Below, in pieces: positions 10,931 to 22,773 of a stretch of DNA of 64,000 nucleotides. Made by a program: the position numbers and the translations under genes. The stretch spans positions 62,001-126,000 of the forward strand of contig WEDG01000799.1 in the NCBI GenBank assembly GCA_017591395.1, given 5' to 3'. The notes beneath the pieces are model-generated. The model had not been told where the DNA came from and made no database searches. It worked only from the letters and a program-made list of their open reading frames with translations. Each line of letters opens with the position of its first letter. Position 1 is the stretch's first letter. Source of the DNA: Schistocephalus solidus (taxonomy: Eukaryota; Platyhelminthes; Cestoda; Diphyllobothriidea; Diphyllobothriidae).

Positions 10931-13449
10931 TCAAATAATGTACAATAGCTCCTTGAATTCGGCGGTCGGTCGATATTACGCTGAACCTTGTTCAGGCCTC
11001 AGCGCTAAACAAATGAATGCTGTAAGATTATCGTGCATATTGCTGCAAGTTAAGGTGGTTAAAAGGGCAGAAAAACATCAGGTTACCTGGATCAGCCAGA
11101 GCTACGCAGAGCTTTCGTTCGGAGATTGGATCAGTCATGGAACTCCCCGTACAGTCTAGAGAGGCAGTGGTTGAGGAAGAGTAGGGATTAGAGAAGAATG
11201 GTTCCGGATCAGAGGCGCTCCGTGCGATAATGCTGATGTCTCCGCCCGTTCCCTGGGAAAGAAAATTAAAAGTGCACTGGGTGTTTATGGTTTCCCTAAA
11301 GCAAGGATCCTAGACGTTGTGAACTCTGTAAGTTTATGACGTAGCTTATCCTACAAGGTTGAGTAATTATATTTCCTTTGGTTTACTTCTTGTTCAAAAG
11401 GCCAATTAAAAGTGTGTTCGCCATTTATACCTTGAAATCATGTTTTTTTCATAGATTTGGGAACACAGGCTTATGTTTCCGTCAATTTACGTCGGATGAT
11501 AGCCTAGGACAAAGGCTCACCACTTGTTTCTGCAACGGAAGGATTGAGAAACAGGCAAGAAAGACGTCAGAAACTGTCTGCCGCATTGATGGTTAGAACT
11601 TCCCTGCAAATTATTTAGACAGGACCTTACGGATAAGAGGCGACACCAATATCTGAACCCAACCTAGCCATTGTGTTGAGAGTTGCTTGCTCAAGTTTCT
11701 GTTGGCAGCCTCTGACGGAGACTACTGTTGCCTTTTCGAGGGAGCGAGCTTAAAGGGAGACATTTTTGGGGCAAATTGCGGTTTAGGAGTAAAGCGCCGA
11801 GTTGACACACCCCTTGTCTACGGTGCCATCTCGTCACTCCATAATCCGGATGGGAATGCTCTGGTCAGTAGTAAAGTTTACGTTCTCGCCTATGGGTTAA
11901 TTCATGCACAAGATAGTCTATCACAAATATTCCGCTACTTTTGTTTATTGAAAGTTATTAAAACATCTGGCTTCTCGATACGGACTGAGCGCGATGATTA
12001 TTCTTTAGTAAAGCAAACGCTTTAGAGATTATGCTTCCAAAGGACAAACGCGCAGAACAGTAGTATATTACCAACAAGAAACAGTGCCAAATGCTTGTTC
12101 TCCGCATATCGGTCAGTTCAGCTTGTAATGCGATTGTATCAGTGACTCTCTCCTGGTTTGTTTAAATAAGATAATGCATTTTCGTTTCGGACAGATAGTG
12201 GATAGCCAATTCCGCTAACTGAGACACGAGCGCATTTTTCCATGTGATTATTATTAACTGGAATAGTTCCTTTTGGCAAAGTTGAGAGTTCCTTCAGTTT
12301 ATCAACTGCACTAGTCACTTAAGCTCTGGGCTTTACTGTTATCTGGAGATCAGCTTAGCAAAGAAAACGAATAGTTGCAAATTTATTGTTTTTTTAAACA
12401 AAACTAGGCCTACGTGACGCGCGAGTGGCTATATGCTCCTGAAAATACCACTGCACTGAGATCCAGACCAGTATGACATCATTTCCCCTGCGTGTTATTC
12501 GGTTAGGAATAGCTAGAACCCAAGATAACACCCCTTCCACGCCGATTTTTTCCCATAAAATTCCGTCAACTTGACAACATGGTCAACTTCAGCGGTCTAT
12601 GCTATGGATTCCGCCCGGTGTGCTGGCCTACCTAGCATCCCGATGGTACGTTCTCTGCGGTGAAACTGCAAAGTATATTGCCTTTGTCCAGCGCCCTCAA
12701 GTGGATGATGAAGCGGGAACATTTTTAGTCGCTTAAATATCATCGGTGACAACCATGTGGCTAAATAGATTTACAGGTCGCAATGGATAATTTGCGGTGT
12801 CTGTTTGGTTGAAAATGCATAATTAGCGAAATTCAGGCAGCCTGGTTTCCATATTATCAGAAAACCCCGCATAGGTTATATCAGTTTTAGAGTGTGTTAA
12901 ATTGTCCGGCAGTTCGCTGAAGCCTCAAGTGAACACAACGAGATGCCTCAAAAGAAAAGCATCATTTAGAGCCCACCAACCGAATCGGGAATATTTATTT
13001 ACGCATCCTTAAGCCTTCTAAATTAATAAAATTCCCATTCCGCAAGAGGGCACACGGAAGATTACCTAGTCCACGCTTAGGCTGGAAAATGTAAATTCGG
13101 ACGTAACATCGGTGTTTCCGGCTCAAAGTATAGCTCCCGCTAATAAGGAGACGACTCGTTAGATTCGCAGCCAGTGACAGTGACGGGTAAGTTTGTCATT
13201 CCCCGAGGGCCATGTGCAGTTCTATCTCCTTCCATTTGACCTGTTCTCTTTAATTCCAAACAACCAGTAAAACTCCTTGCAATAAAATATCAAATCGATC
13301 TTACGCAAAAATTATCTTGCTCGTAGTTAATATCTCAAACAACTGCTTGACTATGAAAAGAACTACTTTCTATTCTGATCTAATCTGAAAAGTCTACCCA
13401 TCTGCCAACTTATGGGATAAATCGGCCTTCACGGGAGTATTTTGGAACT
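10931..13449. other. Non-coding, no feature recognised
   Basis: Open stretches at 11378-11596 and 11687-12025 (plus) show no domain, no splice-site pair and ordinary composition. Confidence 0.45.
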
Positions 13450-13650
13450 ACTGGGGAACTGCTTATCAGGCAGAAATGGCTCCTGCTTAATGTGGCCTTT
13501 ATGACACCTTGACTGTTGTGTGGGCCGAGTCGTCCTCTGTGGAATTCTGGCCCATTCTAGGCAATCAGGTCATGTGATGCATGCCTTGATGGGTTGTAAG
13601 TTACCCCGCCAGATCCCACCTGTCGTCATCTTGATACTGGTGGCTCAGGG
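13450..13650. repeat. Partial R2 repeat
   Basis: 'aaatggctcctgcttaatgtggcctttatg' matches the middle of R2 copy 1 and 'catcttgatactggtggctcagg' loosely matches its later part. The rest is too diverged to align. Confidence 0.45.
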
Positions 13651-15774
13651 AGCAGACTAGAACCTGCGTTCGAGCCTGCTTCAGGCGCACACTAGGGACG
13701 CTGTGTCCACGCCGTGTGGCGGACCTTGTCGTCGTCCTTCACAATCGTCGAACTGTTACCTGGCTATCAGCTGAGTTTGAGCGGAGAAATGATCGAGTGC
13801 TGGCGGACCACGGCATCGAGCGAAAAGTCTTCATCGCCGAAACCGCTCGCGTACTAATCAGAGATGTCATGAATTCCTTGCTTTCGGCAGGTTTACGTAG
13901 TGTATTTCAGGTGCACATTCGAGTTGGTCACCGGACATGGGAACTGAAATCAGAAAGAACTCCTCCTTCTTTTATCTGTTATGTTAGAAACTGTCGTGTT
14001 TCTTGGAGTGACCGAGTGAACTAGAAGCTCGCAGAAATCAACTAAATTCCATCAAAAGACAATTTGGCGAGCATACGTTAGCTTTCGATAAATTCTCATC
14101 AGGCCTTTACATTTATATCAATGTGTCATTAAGTCAAATATGCGGGTAAGTAAAACAAATTTTACGGTTGTCAGGGTGGGGGAGGGGATAAAACAAAATT
14201 GCGGTCCGTTTTCTGATTATGGTCAGAGGAATGGTGGCCGCCGGAACAGGTAATTAGATGCGGGCGGCTAAATTGGTGGCTTTCGGCCACGGTAATTGCG
14301 GTGCCTGTATAAAGTTCTTTTGAGCGCACAGGACCGGTTTGCGTAGCCTGATTGCCGCTGCTTCTGCCGTAGCCAACAGACGCTGTCCAAGGAATTTTGA
14401 ATAGGTTAAGGGGACCTTGTAAATTACCCGGAATGCCTCTTTGGAATTTACACAATGGCCTGTGTCTACCACTCTACTACTCTAAATTCCATCAGCCAAT
14501 CAGATTTTTCCAGTAGGGCAAATTCAATCTATTGGTAGATGTAATGGCCTGTCCGCCAAGACAAAAAAACTCAAAAAATTAAGAGCAGCAGAGTATAAAA
14601 ATATAAGGGCAAACGTTCATTGTGAAAACCTAAAATAGTGCTCACCACCAACGCGATCGACCTCTCAGTGTGGAACAGATGTTTCAAAACGCTGACTAAA
14701 TAAGTAGTTAGATAAGCGGTGCATACACAGTGACAGTTTGACCATTGCGAATGAGGATATCAATCGTTTGCCGCGCAGCATGGCGGTCACAGGGCGGTGA
14801 TGTGCGCGCGCGAATTGATGCAGCATCGGTGGCACTCCCTACTCCCTCACCCGCCTGGACTCAGAGTGACGAAAGGGGCAAGAAACCTGGAGGCGGGATC
14901 AGGCGCAGTGGTTTAAAAAGCTAGAGAACTCACATATGCCTGTCATACGCGCCTGTTTGGCACTCACTCAACGAGGTTTTCATGGAATAGAGAAAGGTGC
15001 GACTCAGGTATATACTAAGTGGGAGTGCCACAGAATTCACATAAAAAAGGCGATATCGCTGTTTGACTCCAATCCTGAAAGGATAGCTGAGTTATTCCGC
15101 CAAGTAATGGTCTTCACAGTCTCGGCTTTTAGCGCACCATGATAGTTTAAAAGCACGTCAGATTTTTTATAGTGTGGAATGTGCGCTGAGTGCCGTGGGA
15201 ATTGACTTCACTCACTGTTCCCCGTTCCAGACCCCAGTCCACTACCCGAGCCGGGGGCCAGTGGGTGAATGGGTGAAGCATCTCATCTACGCGCGCCGTA
15301 CATGCTTTGACTTCCCTGCACGACATCAGCTGGACAGACGGCTCATTTCTCAAATGCATAAGAGGGCCATAGAGTTTGCATTGAGAAAGGGTAATAGAAC
15401 ACGCAAGTGACAGGTACCTATTCTTTGTAAGTGCAGAGTGATGTGAGATGCGTTCTTTTGGGGTGTATGCACCGGCGCGTCGGGGTGTGTTGATGGGATT
15501 TGATCTCCAGTGGTTTCAGCAGCAAAGCATGTAGGTGTATATTGCCCGATAGCCCCATGCGTCGTCTGCGTGTGGGTGGGCAGGACAAGCAGGTGATGTG
15601 AAAGTGATCAATTGTATGTAGACGCTGCGGACACTAGTTCATTAATCTCTGGTCGAGAGATTCAAAGGTTCCGCTGCGTGATGTACATGCATGGTGGAAG
15701 TATGGATAGGATGGTTATGGTGTTGGCGATGGGAAAGGAAGACAGAATACCATGACCGAAAAAGGCAAGAGAGA
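13651..15774. other. Unclassified GC-richer segment
   Basis: Several stretches (13.7-13.9, 14.2-14.5, 14.8-15.4 kb) are GC-richer than their surroundings and probably old transposon sequence. A 42-base stretch at 14058-14100 recurs inverted at 61485-61525. No protein family was recognised. Confidence 0.4.
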
Positions 15775-15905
15775 CTGAAATGACCATTTCTGACGTATTG
15801 GTCATCATCATCCAGCCATACCCAAGCGCAGGTTTTGCAGTACACGAGGTTCAAACTACCAATCTGTTAGTTAAAAGTTCATCGCTCTAATTCACTATGC
15901 CACGA
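15775..15905 (-). mobile_element. SINE remnant
   Basis: 'gagactgaaatgaccatttctgac' and 'catccagccatacccaagc' match the reverse of the SINE middle, followed by a decayed head ending 'cactatgccacgatcccg'. GAAA is retained, but the CUGAUGA core is rearranged. Confidence 0.62.
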
Positions 15906-17849
15906 TCCCGTTATCTTGCCTACTGCCACAGTTCATATTCCTCATCGAAAATGGCAAGACGACGGGCTCGTGGAGCAATGGTTAAGAGAACGGGCCTTCT
16001 AACTGCGAGTGTAATTTGGGGCTCCATGAACTGTTTCCTTGGCCTCAGTGTGATAGAGTCGCACATGACCGACCAAGCCGATGCAGCAGGTGAAGTCGCG
16101 ACCGCAATATGAACAGCATTAGAGTGGATTTGCAGTGCTGGTGGTTGGAGTGTTAGCGTTCATGGTATAATTATTGCCGATGAGGTTGGTACTTGCCAGG
16201 ACATCGTCATCGTGGGGTTTGGGGTAGTGATGGTAGAGAACGTGATTGGCGATCGCGCCGGATGGTATGAGGAATGTGCTCACCCGTGGACGCACGACGT
16301 TTTTATTGTCGATTCCACCAATGTCCGACATATGCCCAAGTGGTTGTGGGTACGGTGACTTGCACAGCAACTTCCTCACTCTCTCGTCTCCCATCCACTC
16401 GAGCCCGGTTTCAATTTAAAGTCATACTAATCGACAACCGTTCACATGCTCGTATTTTAAACGGCAACTATGGATGGCTGTGAAAGTACAGTGGAGAGCA
16501 GCTGCCTTAGGGGAATTGTGTCCCAAACTCCTGAAACATGACGTAAGCGGGGCTATCAGCCTACAAAAAACCATCAATTATTTGGCACAACGTTGCACAA
16601 AAATATCTTGCGTTAAACCCCCTCAGATACGTACCCACGAAACTATCGATTCTCAATCCTTAGGTTAAGCTAACCACTATACCTCATTATTCCCAACAGA
16701 GGGCTCAGTTCTCGATAGTATTTGCCAGGTGACATTTTCTGCGTAACCTTTAAGTGCTTAAAAGAGAGTTTCGCAAACGTTTTGAGTTGTGGAGCGCAGA
16801 ACGGAACACGATGCTAGGCCTCTGATTAAAATTCTGCCAGTGTCTCATCCCCAACTCGAAGCGCCTCGGTGCCTTGGTTCTGAAGAAAAATCATTAGCAG
16901 GGGTGGCTGCAGCCACGGACTCTCTTCCCCATTAGCCAATGATAAGCATCCACACATAAGTTTAGTGACTAGCACTGATGTGTACACCATCAGTCGTGAT
17001 CGGCTACTGTGAAAGAGAAATATAAATTTAGGGTTCGGTTTGTTACACATCTGAAATCTCTCGCGCAACTTATCAGATTACTTTCGTGCTGACTATGCTA
17101 CCCACTAAGTTGAAAAACGTTATATCTTTGAGTCAGATAAAACGCATTCTTCTCAAACATCTCAAATAACCGTTTGACACTACAGCCATTGCTCTAAGCC
17201 AGCTCATGGTATATTGATTTTTCCACACAAAGAAATTTCCCACGTTGCACCCCACAGTCGTTGCCCGATCTCATGGAATGCGTCTCCAATTAGAAAAGTT
17301 TTGTTAACGTAAGATTCTTATATTGCAATATAATACTGAAATATTTTAGACCTATCGGGATGTCGGGTTTTAAATTTACACCTATAAGGTTGGGCCCAAA
17401 AATTTCCTACGAAAATAGCACACATTTTGTCTGTTGTTATTTAATGCCTCTAATTAGTCCACTATATTATGTAGAAAAGGTAAGCTGAAACGTTTTAGTT
17501 GTACTCGGTTGGGCGAAATTTACGTTTTGTCACATTTTATACTCACGTGCGATTGTTTAACATTTTTCGCAAATACCTTCGAACCTTGTTTGCCTGTAAG
17601 AGTGCGGTTAGGTTAAGAGTCAATGCTTTTTGTGTAGTGAATTGTATAAGTTCCCTTGTGCCATTGCGAAAGTACTATATAGAATTCAGTCATAAAATTT
17701 GTGAATCGATGTCGATTATGTTCTGTACCTTTAGGGGAGCATCGATGAATGGACACGATCGATTCAATTTGTATGGGCGGTGTACGGTCTTAAAATAGAT
17801 GATAATTACGAACTTTAAAAAATGGAAAAAAATAGTGTTCATTTAAGCA
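15906..17849. other. Non-coding, no gene seen
   Basis: An open minus-strand stretch at 16394-16119 lacks a convincing acceptor and any known domain. The remainder is AT-rich. Confidence 0.4.
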
Positions 17850-18150
17850 GATAATTTGACGAAAACGTGATTTTATACCAAATGAGCGCAAGGGCGGATA
17901 TTTTGCGCATTCGGGAACACTTATACGTGCCTAATAAAACAATTTAGTTTTTTATTTATCGAAAACCAATATAAACCTTGCATGTCGAATAAGTAGTCAT
18001 TTTAGCCGAGTGCGTTTTTTGGTGGCGGCTAAAAATATTTGCGCGCAAAAAATGTTATCCTGGCCTATTTAGAAGAGAATAGGATTGTACCACTAGAGGT
18101 AAACTTTCATAGTCATAAAAACGCATTCAAACGTTTCGGTTAACTTTTCA
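17850..18150. repeat. R1 dispersed repeat, copy b
   Basis: 'gacgaaaacgtgattttataccaaatgagcgca' matches the copy near 59155. 'atgttatcctggcctatttag', 'aataggattgtacca' and 'gtttcggttaacttttc' match the other copies. Confidence 0.6.
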
Positions 18151-20754
18151 AAACGTCAGTCACTAACTATATATGGCATAGGGGAATATAAAAGTAAGGA
18201 GACATCATCACATATACGCACCAGGTATTATCAAAATATTGTCTTTGCATACTAACAACGCAACAAGTTAACAAGCTTCTCTCTGGTATAAATGTTGGTA
18301 TAAATTGGAGGAGGTTTGACAGTCCCGGAAATTTAACTACTTCTTGGAAGGCGGACGAGCTGAGAATGAGGATCACACTGGAAAAAGTGCTCACCACATA
18401 TCAGCGCACTGCGCACCATAATAAACTTGAGTGGATCACGAAGCTATACCACTGTGACAAGGAAGGTCGCTAACTGAGGTGTAAACTCAGCATGTTTCTG
18501 GACTGTGGATGAGGCTGCGATCTTATGACGGGCGATGCGAAATTGGGAACAGATCCTGTGTGCTACACGCGCAGACGAATTTCCAGGTGCTGGTAACTAA
18601 TGATTTCGATACAATTTCTGGGGGTTCTGGTATTGTTTTACGATCGGAGCATGTATTTCAGGTAAGAGAGAATGCGGTAAATGCCGTGCAAGCCTACCTC
18701 ACAAACAAAACTCTAAAAGTCACCAATGGTGGGTCCACCTCATGAGGCAGTGGTTGACGTCATCGTCTCTTGTGACGATAAAACTGTTGAGTGTTGGAGT
18801 TTGGCTCAGAGTATTTACTTTCGGGGAATGCTCACATTTTTACGGTTTGAACAATGAGGTGCCAGGAGCAAGCCTAACAAAAGGCCTGATGCCGAATACT
18901 GTCATACGTTAACCTAACTACTGAAGACCTTGCACGGCGCAGAAAGATATAAGATGGCAAAATCCAGTTAAGCGACAATGCGCAACGTCTGTCAAAGATA
19001 AACTTACTTAAATTACAACAATCGGATCTTATACTTTCTTTGAAACTATTTTTCAACCTCCCTTACGAGATGCAATCGAGTTCAGAGACCTCCGATTTTG
19101 TGAGGCGTTAAACAGAACCCCGATGAATTTGCGAAGAATTCGATTATACGAAAGCCAAGACTTAATTAATACATATTCAAACGATCGAAAATTATCGATG
19201 AAGAAAAGGATGCTTAAAAGGGTAAACAGTAGTTCTTGCACAACTATGTTTAAACAGAATTGACGCATTTGTGATTTTGAGGACTGCTGTAGGAACTCAA
19301 ATTTCTGACTTATCAGATGTCCTTGGATGGAATGAACTCGAAAGTTAAAAATGCCAACCAGTGAACTGAATCGTCAAAATATCAAACCTGGGGGAAATGC
19401 TGTTTTTTTCAATGTGTGAGCTCATGCGATGACCCGTTTGCAGACTTAAAATCGTTTGGACCTTTTTTCAAATGTTTGCTTCAGATTGTAACAAGATCAT
19501 CCTTAAAATTGTATTTTGCGAAAATGCACGATGGAACATGTGCAGATAAATGAATTTTATTTCGAAAAACGAGACTTCGTTGTTTTAATGCAATGCGCTT
19601 ACCTGTGCCATTTACCCATCAGGATGTCACCAAATAAATCAGCAATACCTCAATTGGACAAACGGTCTCAACAACCATGCTCTCGTAGTGTTATTAACAG
19701 AAAAAAATATCTCTTCAGAAAGAAAATATGGACCCTGTGTGACACAGTGCTCAGATGGAATCAGGAAAGTCCACTTGGAGATGTTTTCACCAGTTTGAAG
19801 TTTCAAGAAAGTAGTGGTGGTGCATACGAGCACTCACTTATGTGCGCATACTAGGTGCACCTTTTGCATGCATTAAAGCAGGTAGTTTGCGAGGAACAAT
19901 GCAACTATGCCATCTGGATTCGAGTACGGGTTCAAGACCATGACACGCTAATTCACCGTCTTATCATGAGAGGCAAATCTCACTTTTACCTTCCCGACGT
20001 TAAATGCAAAATTCCTAAATTCTGGATCACTGGAAGTCCACAGGTCACACATCAAAATGAACGGTACACAATCGAGATCATAAATTAATGCGATGCAAAG
20101 ATGGCTTGCAGTTTTGCAGGAGGAGGAAGATGTCCGCTGAGAACAGCAGTTTTGTGTCCTTTAGTAGAGCGAGGCTTTAAACATTACAATGGCCAGATGA
20201 TATAACTATCAATACAACCGGAACCACGAGGAAGTTGTTTCGGCAGATTTGTGGGAAGCGAGTAATTTCTGGAAATTCAAATTTAAGTTGACCATTGTGG
20301 TCAAACCGATTTGAGAAAACCAGACCGTTTTCTCTCGGGGTTTCCCAAAGAATCGGTGCGTGTGAATACCTCCGAGATGATCAAACAGTTTAAGGTAATA
20401 TTTGTCAAAGCATTTAACGTTGGGGCCAGACATGCAGAGAACCGTTTGTAAATACTATAAAGCGGGAAATAGAGTGATTTGAACACTAACATCTTTATTA
20501 TTTAAGTCGAATCGGTTTTTTGAACTTAATCATGAAAGCTGTGCAACGGAAACAGAAATAAATTAATCAACTTTGGGCTAAAAAGCCCTTCATGAGCCGT
20601 CATGTATAACATCACCGGATATTTATTTGATTAAAAAAACTGTGTTTCTACCTCAGAATGATAAAACAATTAAAATTTAGGAATCAAAAGACGTGCAAAA
20701 TTGTATTTTGCACAGGTACTAGAAACCTGCGTGAATGCGTGTGGTTTGCCTTAC
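18151..20754. other. Intron-like sequence downstream of the PAK-like exon
   Basis: No kinase motif (HRDIKSDN or GTPYWMAPE type) was found on the minus strand here or further left. 'gagaatgcggtaaatgcc' at about 18670 resembles a phrase in R2, but the match is short. Confidence 0.4.
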
Positions 20755-21070
20755 AGAGGGTGGATCGTCCAAATCGGTGATAATCTCAGAAAATTGGACT
20801 ACAATTGGGGCCTTTGGTGGTGGTGTATTTGCTGCCGAGGACTGTGCGTTGAGCCCGTCAGAGTGGTGGCTAGCAGACGAGGCCTCCGTCTCTTCCGCAA
20901 ATAGGGCGGCCTCCGACCCAGTTTCACCCACTTCCACCTCCTCGTCACCCGCCGTGAAACCTGGAGGCATCGTCATCGGCGTATAGAGAGACCTGGTGCA
21001 TTTCACTTCCACTTTCCCAGGGCTCCAGCGCAGATGTACATGAAGATGTGACGCTTGAGGCAGTGTGGTT
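20755..21070 (-). CDS. Probable PAK acidic/proline linker exon, frame conflict inside
   Basis: A minus-strand exon with an acceptor TTCTGTTTAG|AACC at 21070 and a strong donor CCCTCT|GTAAGG at 20755. One frame is open throughout (105 codons). It contains GDEEVEVGETGSEAALF, then NTPPPKAPIVV and ends ITDLDDPPS; acidic runs followed by TPPP resemble the linker before the PAK kinase domain. That frame needs the previous exon to end in phase 2, whereas the exon at 41527 ends in phase 0. The phase-0 reading starts NHTASSVTSS, passes through SLYADDDASRFHGG, also looks coding, and hits TGA at 20947-20945. A one-base indel near 20945 would fuse the two readings into one acidic segment. Alternatives are an unseen small exon between 41.5 and 21.1 kb, or an unrelated gene. 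Confidence 0.55.
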
Positions 21071-21478
21071 CTAAACAGAATGAATAAATGATGTGCCCTC
21101 GGTTATTACGGTTATTTAAAAGCATGAGCTACACGACAGTAAAACGGCTATACAAAGTGAAAATATTTGCTCTTGGCTAACTAATAAAGCACAGGTTAAC
21201 AAAAACTTCCCACATCCGATCAATCAACCCCGTACTAATACACGGTAACATTTCATCCTTCATCTTCGCCAGTCGGCGGCCATTCAAAGAAAGCGTAGGA
21301 TTCGCACTGTCCCATTGATACAGTACAGTAGGTTGCCTAACTCATGAAATGTGATGCCCAAAATTTACAATGGTAGTACGGTACACATTTGAGGTTGTTA
21401 ATTTTGTTTGTTGTACTGATCTAAGGCACAAAAAGCTATTTACTAAAAATGAATTCAGTTCACCGAACTGAACTGTTC

Positions 21479-22695
21479 ACCGAAAATCCAACGGGCATAT
21501 ACAAAATGGTTCATAGGAAGATGACCGACACATGCCAAAACTTAAGTTACCACAGTAAGCACCCGTTGTGCCACAAACGCAGTTGTTGTGCGAAGTCTCT
21601 GCAGAAGGACAGAAACACATTGCAGCGAGTCGGACGACAAAGGGCAGAACTCCGCTACCTTCAGCGCCTTTTCATGGCCAACGGATACCCTCGTAACTTC
21701 CTTGAGCGCAGAATGCAGGCCAAAACAAGACAAAATCCGGTGAAAGAACAGCCCAAAGTCTGGCGTGCACTGCCATAAATTGACGTCGTCTCTGAGGCAG
21801 TTTCCCGCCTCCTCAGACTGCTGGGGATCGAAATCTCCCATTGACTGGATTCAAACATTCGAAATCTATTTATGAGACTAAAAGCCCATCTTCCACGAGG
21901 TAAGACGTCAAACGTCATCTACCGGATCCAATGTGACTCCTGTGAAGTTGACTACGTCGGAGAGACAGGGAAGTGTTTGCAGATCTGTGTTACTGAACAG
22001 GTACAGGCAGTGAGGAGAATGAACATATTGTTGCAGAACACCGTGCAAACTCTGGGTTCACGTTCGCCTTCCAGAACGCCGGAATCCTGGGTCGAGGGAA
22101 TGACCGCGTAACCAGGGGAACAATTGAAGCCTGGCACACAGAGACTACGATCAACCGTTTGTGTCGCCCTTCCGGCAGCATACCAGGCCCTCCTGGTGCT
22201 GCTCATCGAACGTAAGAGCAAACACGGAATTAGGCCGAACGTGAATCCAACCACGGGACAACGAACCTAGGACGGACACGCACGTAATCACGCCACAATC
22301 CGAGGCCGACTAAGAATCAGTCATCAATACTGCCACATCAACCACTACCCCGATAGACGAGGAGACATGCAGTCAGAAGGACACAAAAAGGACTAGCAAC
22401 CCAGGGCGCCAATTAAGGTCAATGCGGACGTGGGCGAGGGCTGCCTACTGTCAAACGCCGCCCCTCGACGAGAGACAAACCAACTTACAGCAATTATCCT
22501 CCTGCCCCTCTTTCGCCCCGGTGACTACAGATATGCTTCCTGTGTATATGCCAGCGCTGAACGCTAAAGCCAATTAATGACTCCCCCTCCTCGTCTTCTC
22601 TACACTGTACACTATTAAGGTTAACTCGTAAAATTAACACTGTGTTATAAAATGGCTGTCACCACCTATAATGACTGTGAGACGCGGTACGATAC
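21479..22695 (+). mobile_element. 5'-truncated Penelope-like element A
   Basis: Plus-strand copy starting within the 3' part of RT ('caccgaaaatccaacggg') and running through the RT-endonuclease linker, the GIY-YIG domain and the 3' UTR to a terminus at 22695. It is an inverted counterpart of positions 23912 to 22758 in the neighbouring minus-strand element B: about 1.2 kb of mirrored sequence around a 62-base spacer. The 3' UTR 'cccagggcgccaattaagg' is mirrored at about 22990. Confidence 0.85.
21485..22260 (+). pseudogene. PLE A RT C-terminus and GIY-YIG remnant
   Basis: PLEs encode a reverse transcriptase related to telomerase fused to a C-terminal GIY-YIG nuclease. The visible N-terminal half contains CHKRSCCAKSL, then LRYLQRLFMANGYPRNFLERRM, typical of the PLE linker after the RT thumb. 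A stop follows at about 21777. The next open piece holds NVIYRIQCDSCEVDYVGETG, the GIY-YIG signature in its PLE form, followed by a frameshifted tail with the B-like sequences 'RKSKHGIRPNVN'. Stops and frameshifts make it non-functional. Confidence 0.82.
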
Positions 22696-22773
22696 CAACC
22701 TATAGGTGTATTGTCCTGATGTTTCCAAAGCATACAAGCTTCCATCGTCGGAGGTGAGTATCGTACCGCGTCT
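22680..22773. repeat. 16-bp perfect inverted repeat around a folded spacer
   Basis: AGACGCGGTACGATAC at 22680-22695 is mirrored by GTATCGTACCGCGTCT at 22758-22773. On the minus strand the helix can continue through one mismatch into ACCU/AGGU. It then encloses CCGACGA (hammerhead core with U4 changed to C), a stem with GAAGC paired to GCUUU, and GAAA. Stem III and the expected UH cleavage site are poor. I read it as a degenerate hammerhead at the junction of two PLE termini. Confidence 0.5.

Noticed and set aside
13716..14024. 102-codon plus-strand open frame
   Set aside because: No recognisable domain; it directly follows an R2-like segment and is probably repeat-derived.
15174..15410. Possible coding exon ending in a basic tail
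   Set aside because: No acceptor and donor pair, no family resemblance, and GC-richer sequence typical of old transposons.
16119..16394. Possible PAK linker exon on the minus strand
   Set aside because: The region before it is not pyrimidine-rich, the candidate donor falls mid-frame and no PAK motif is visible.
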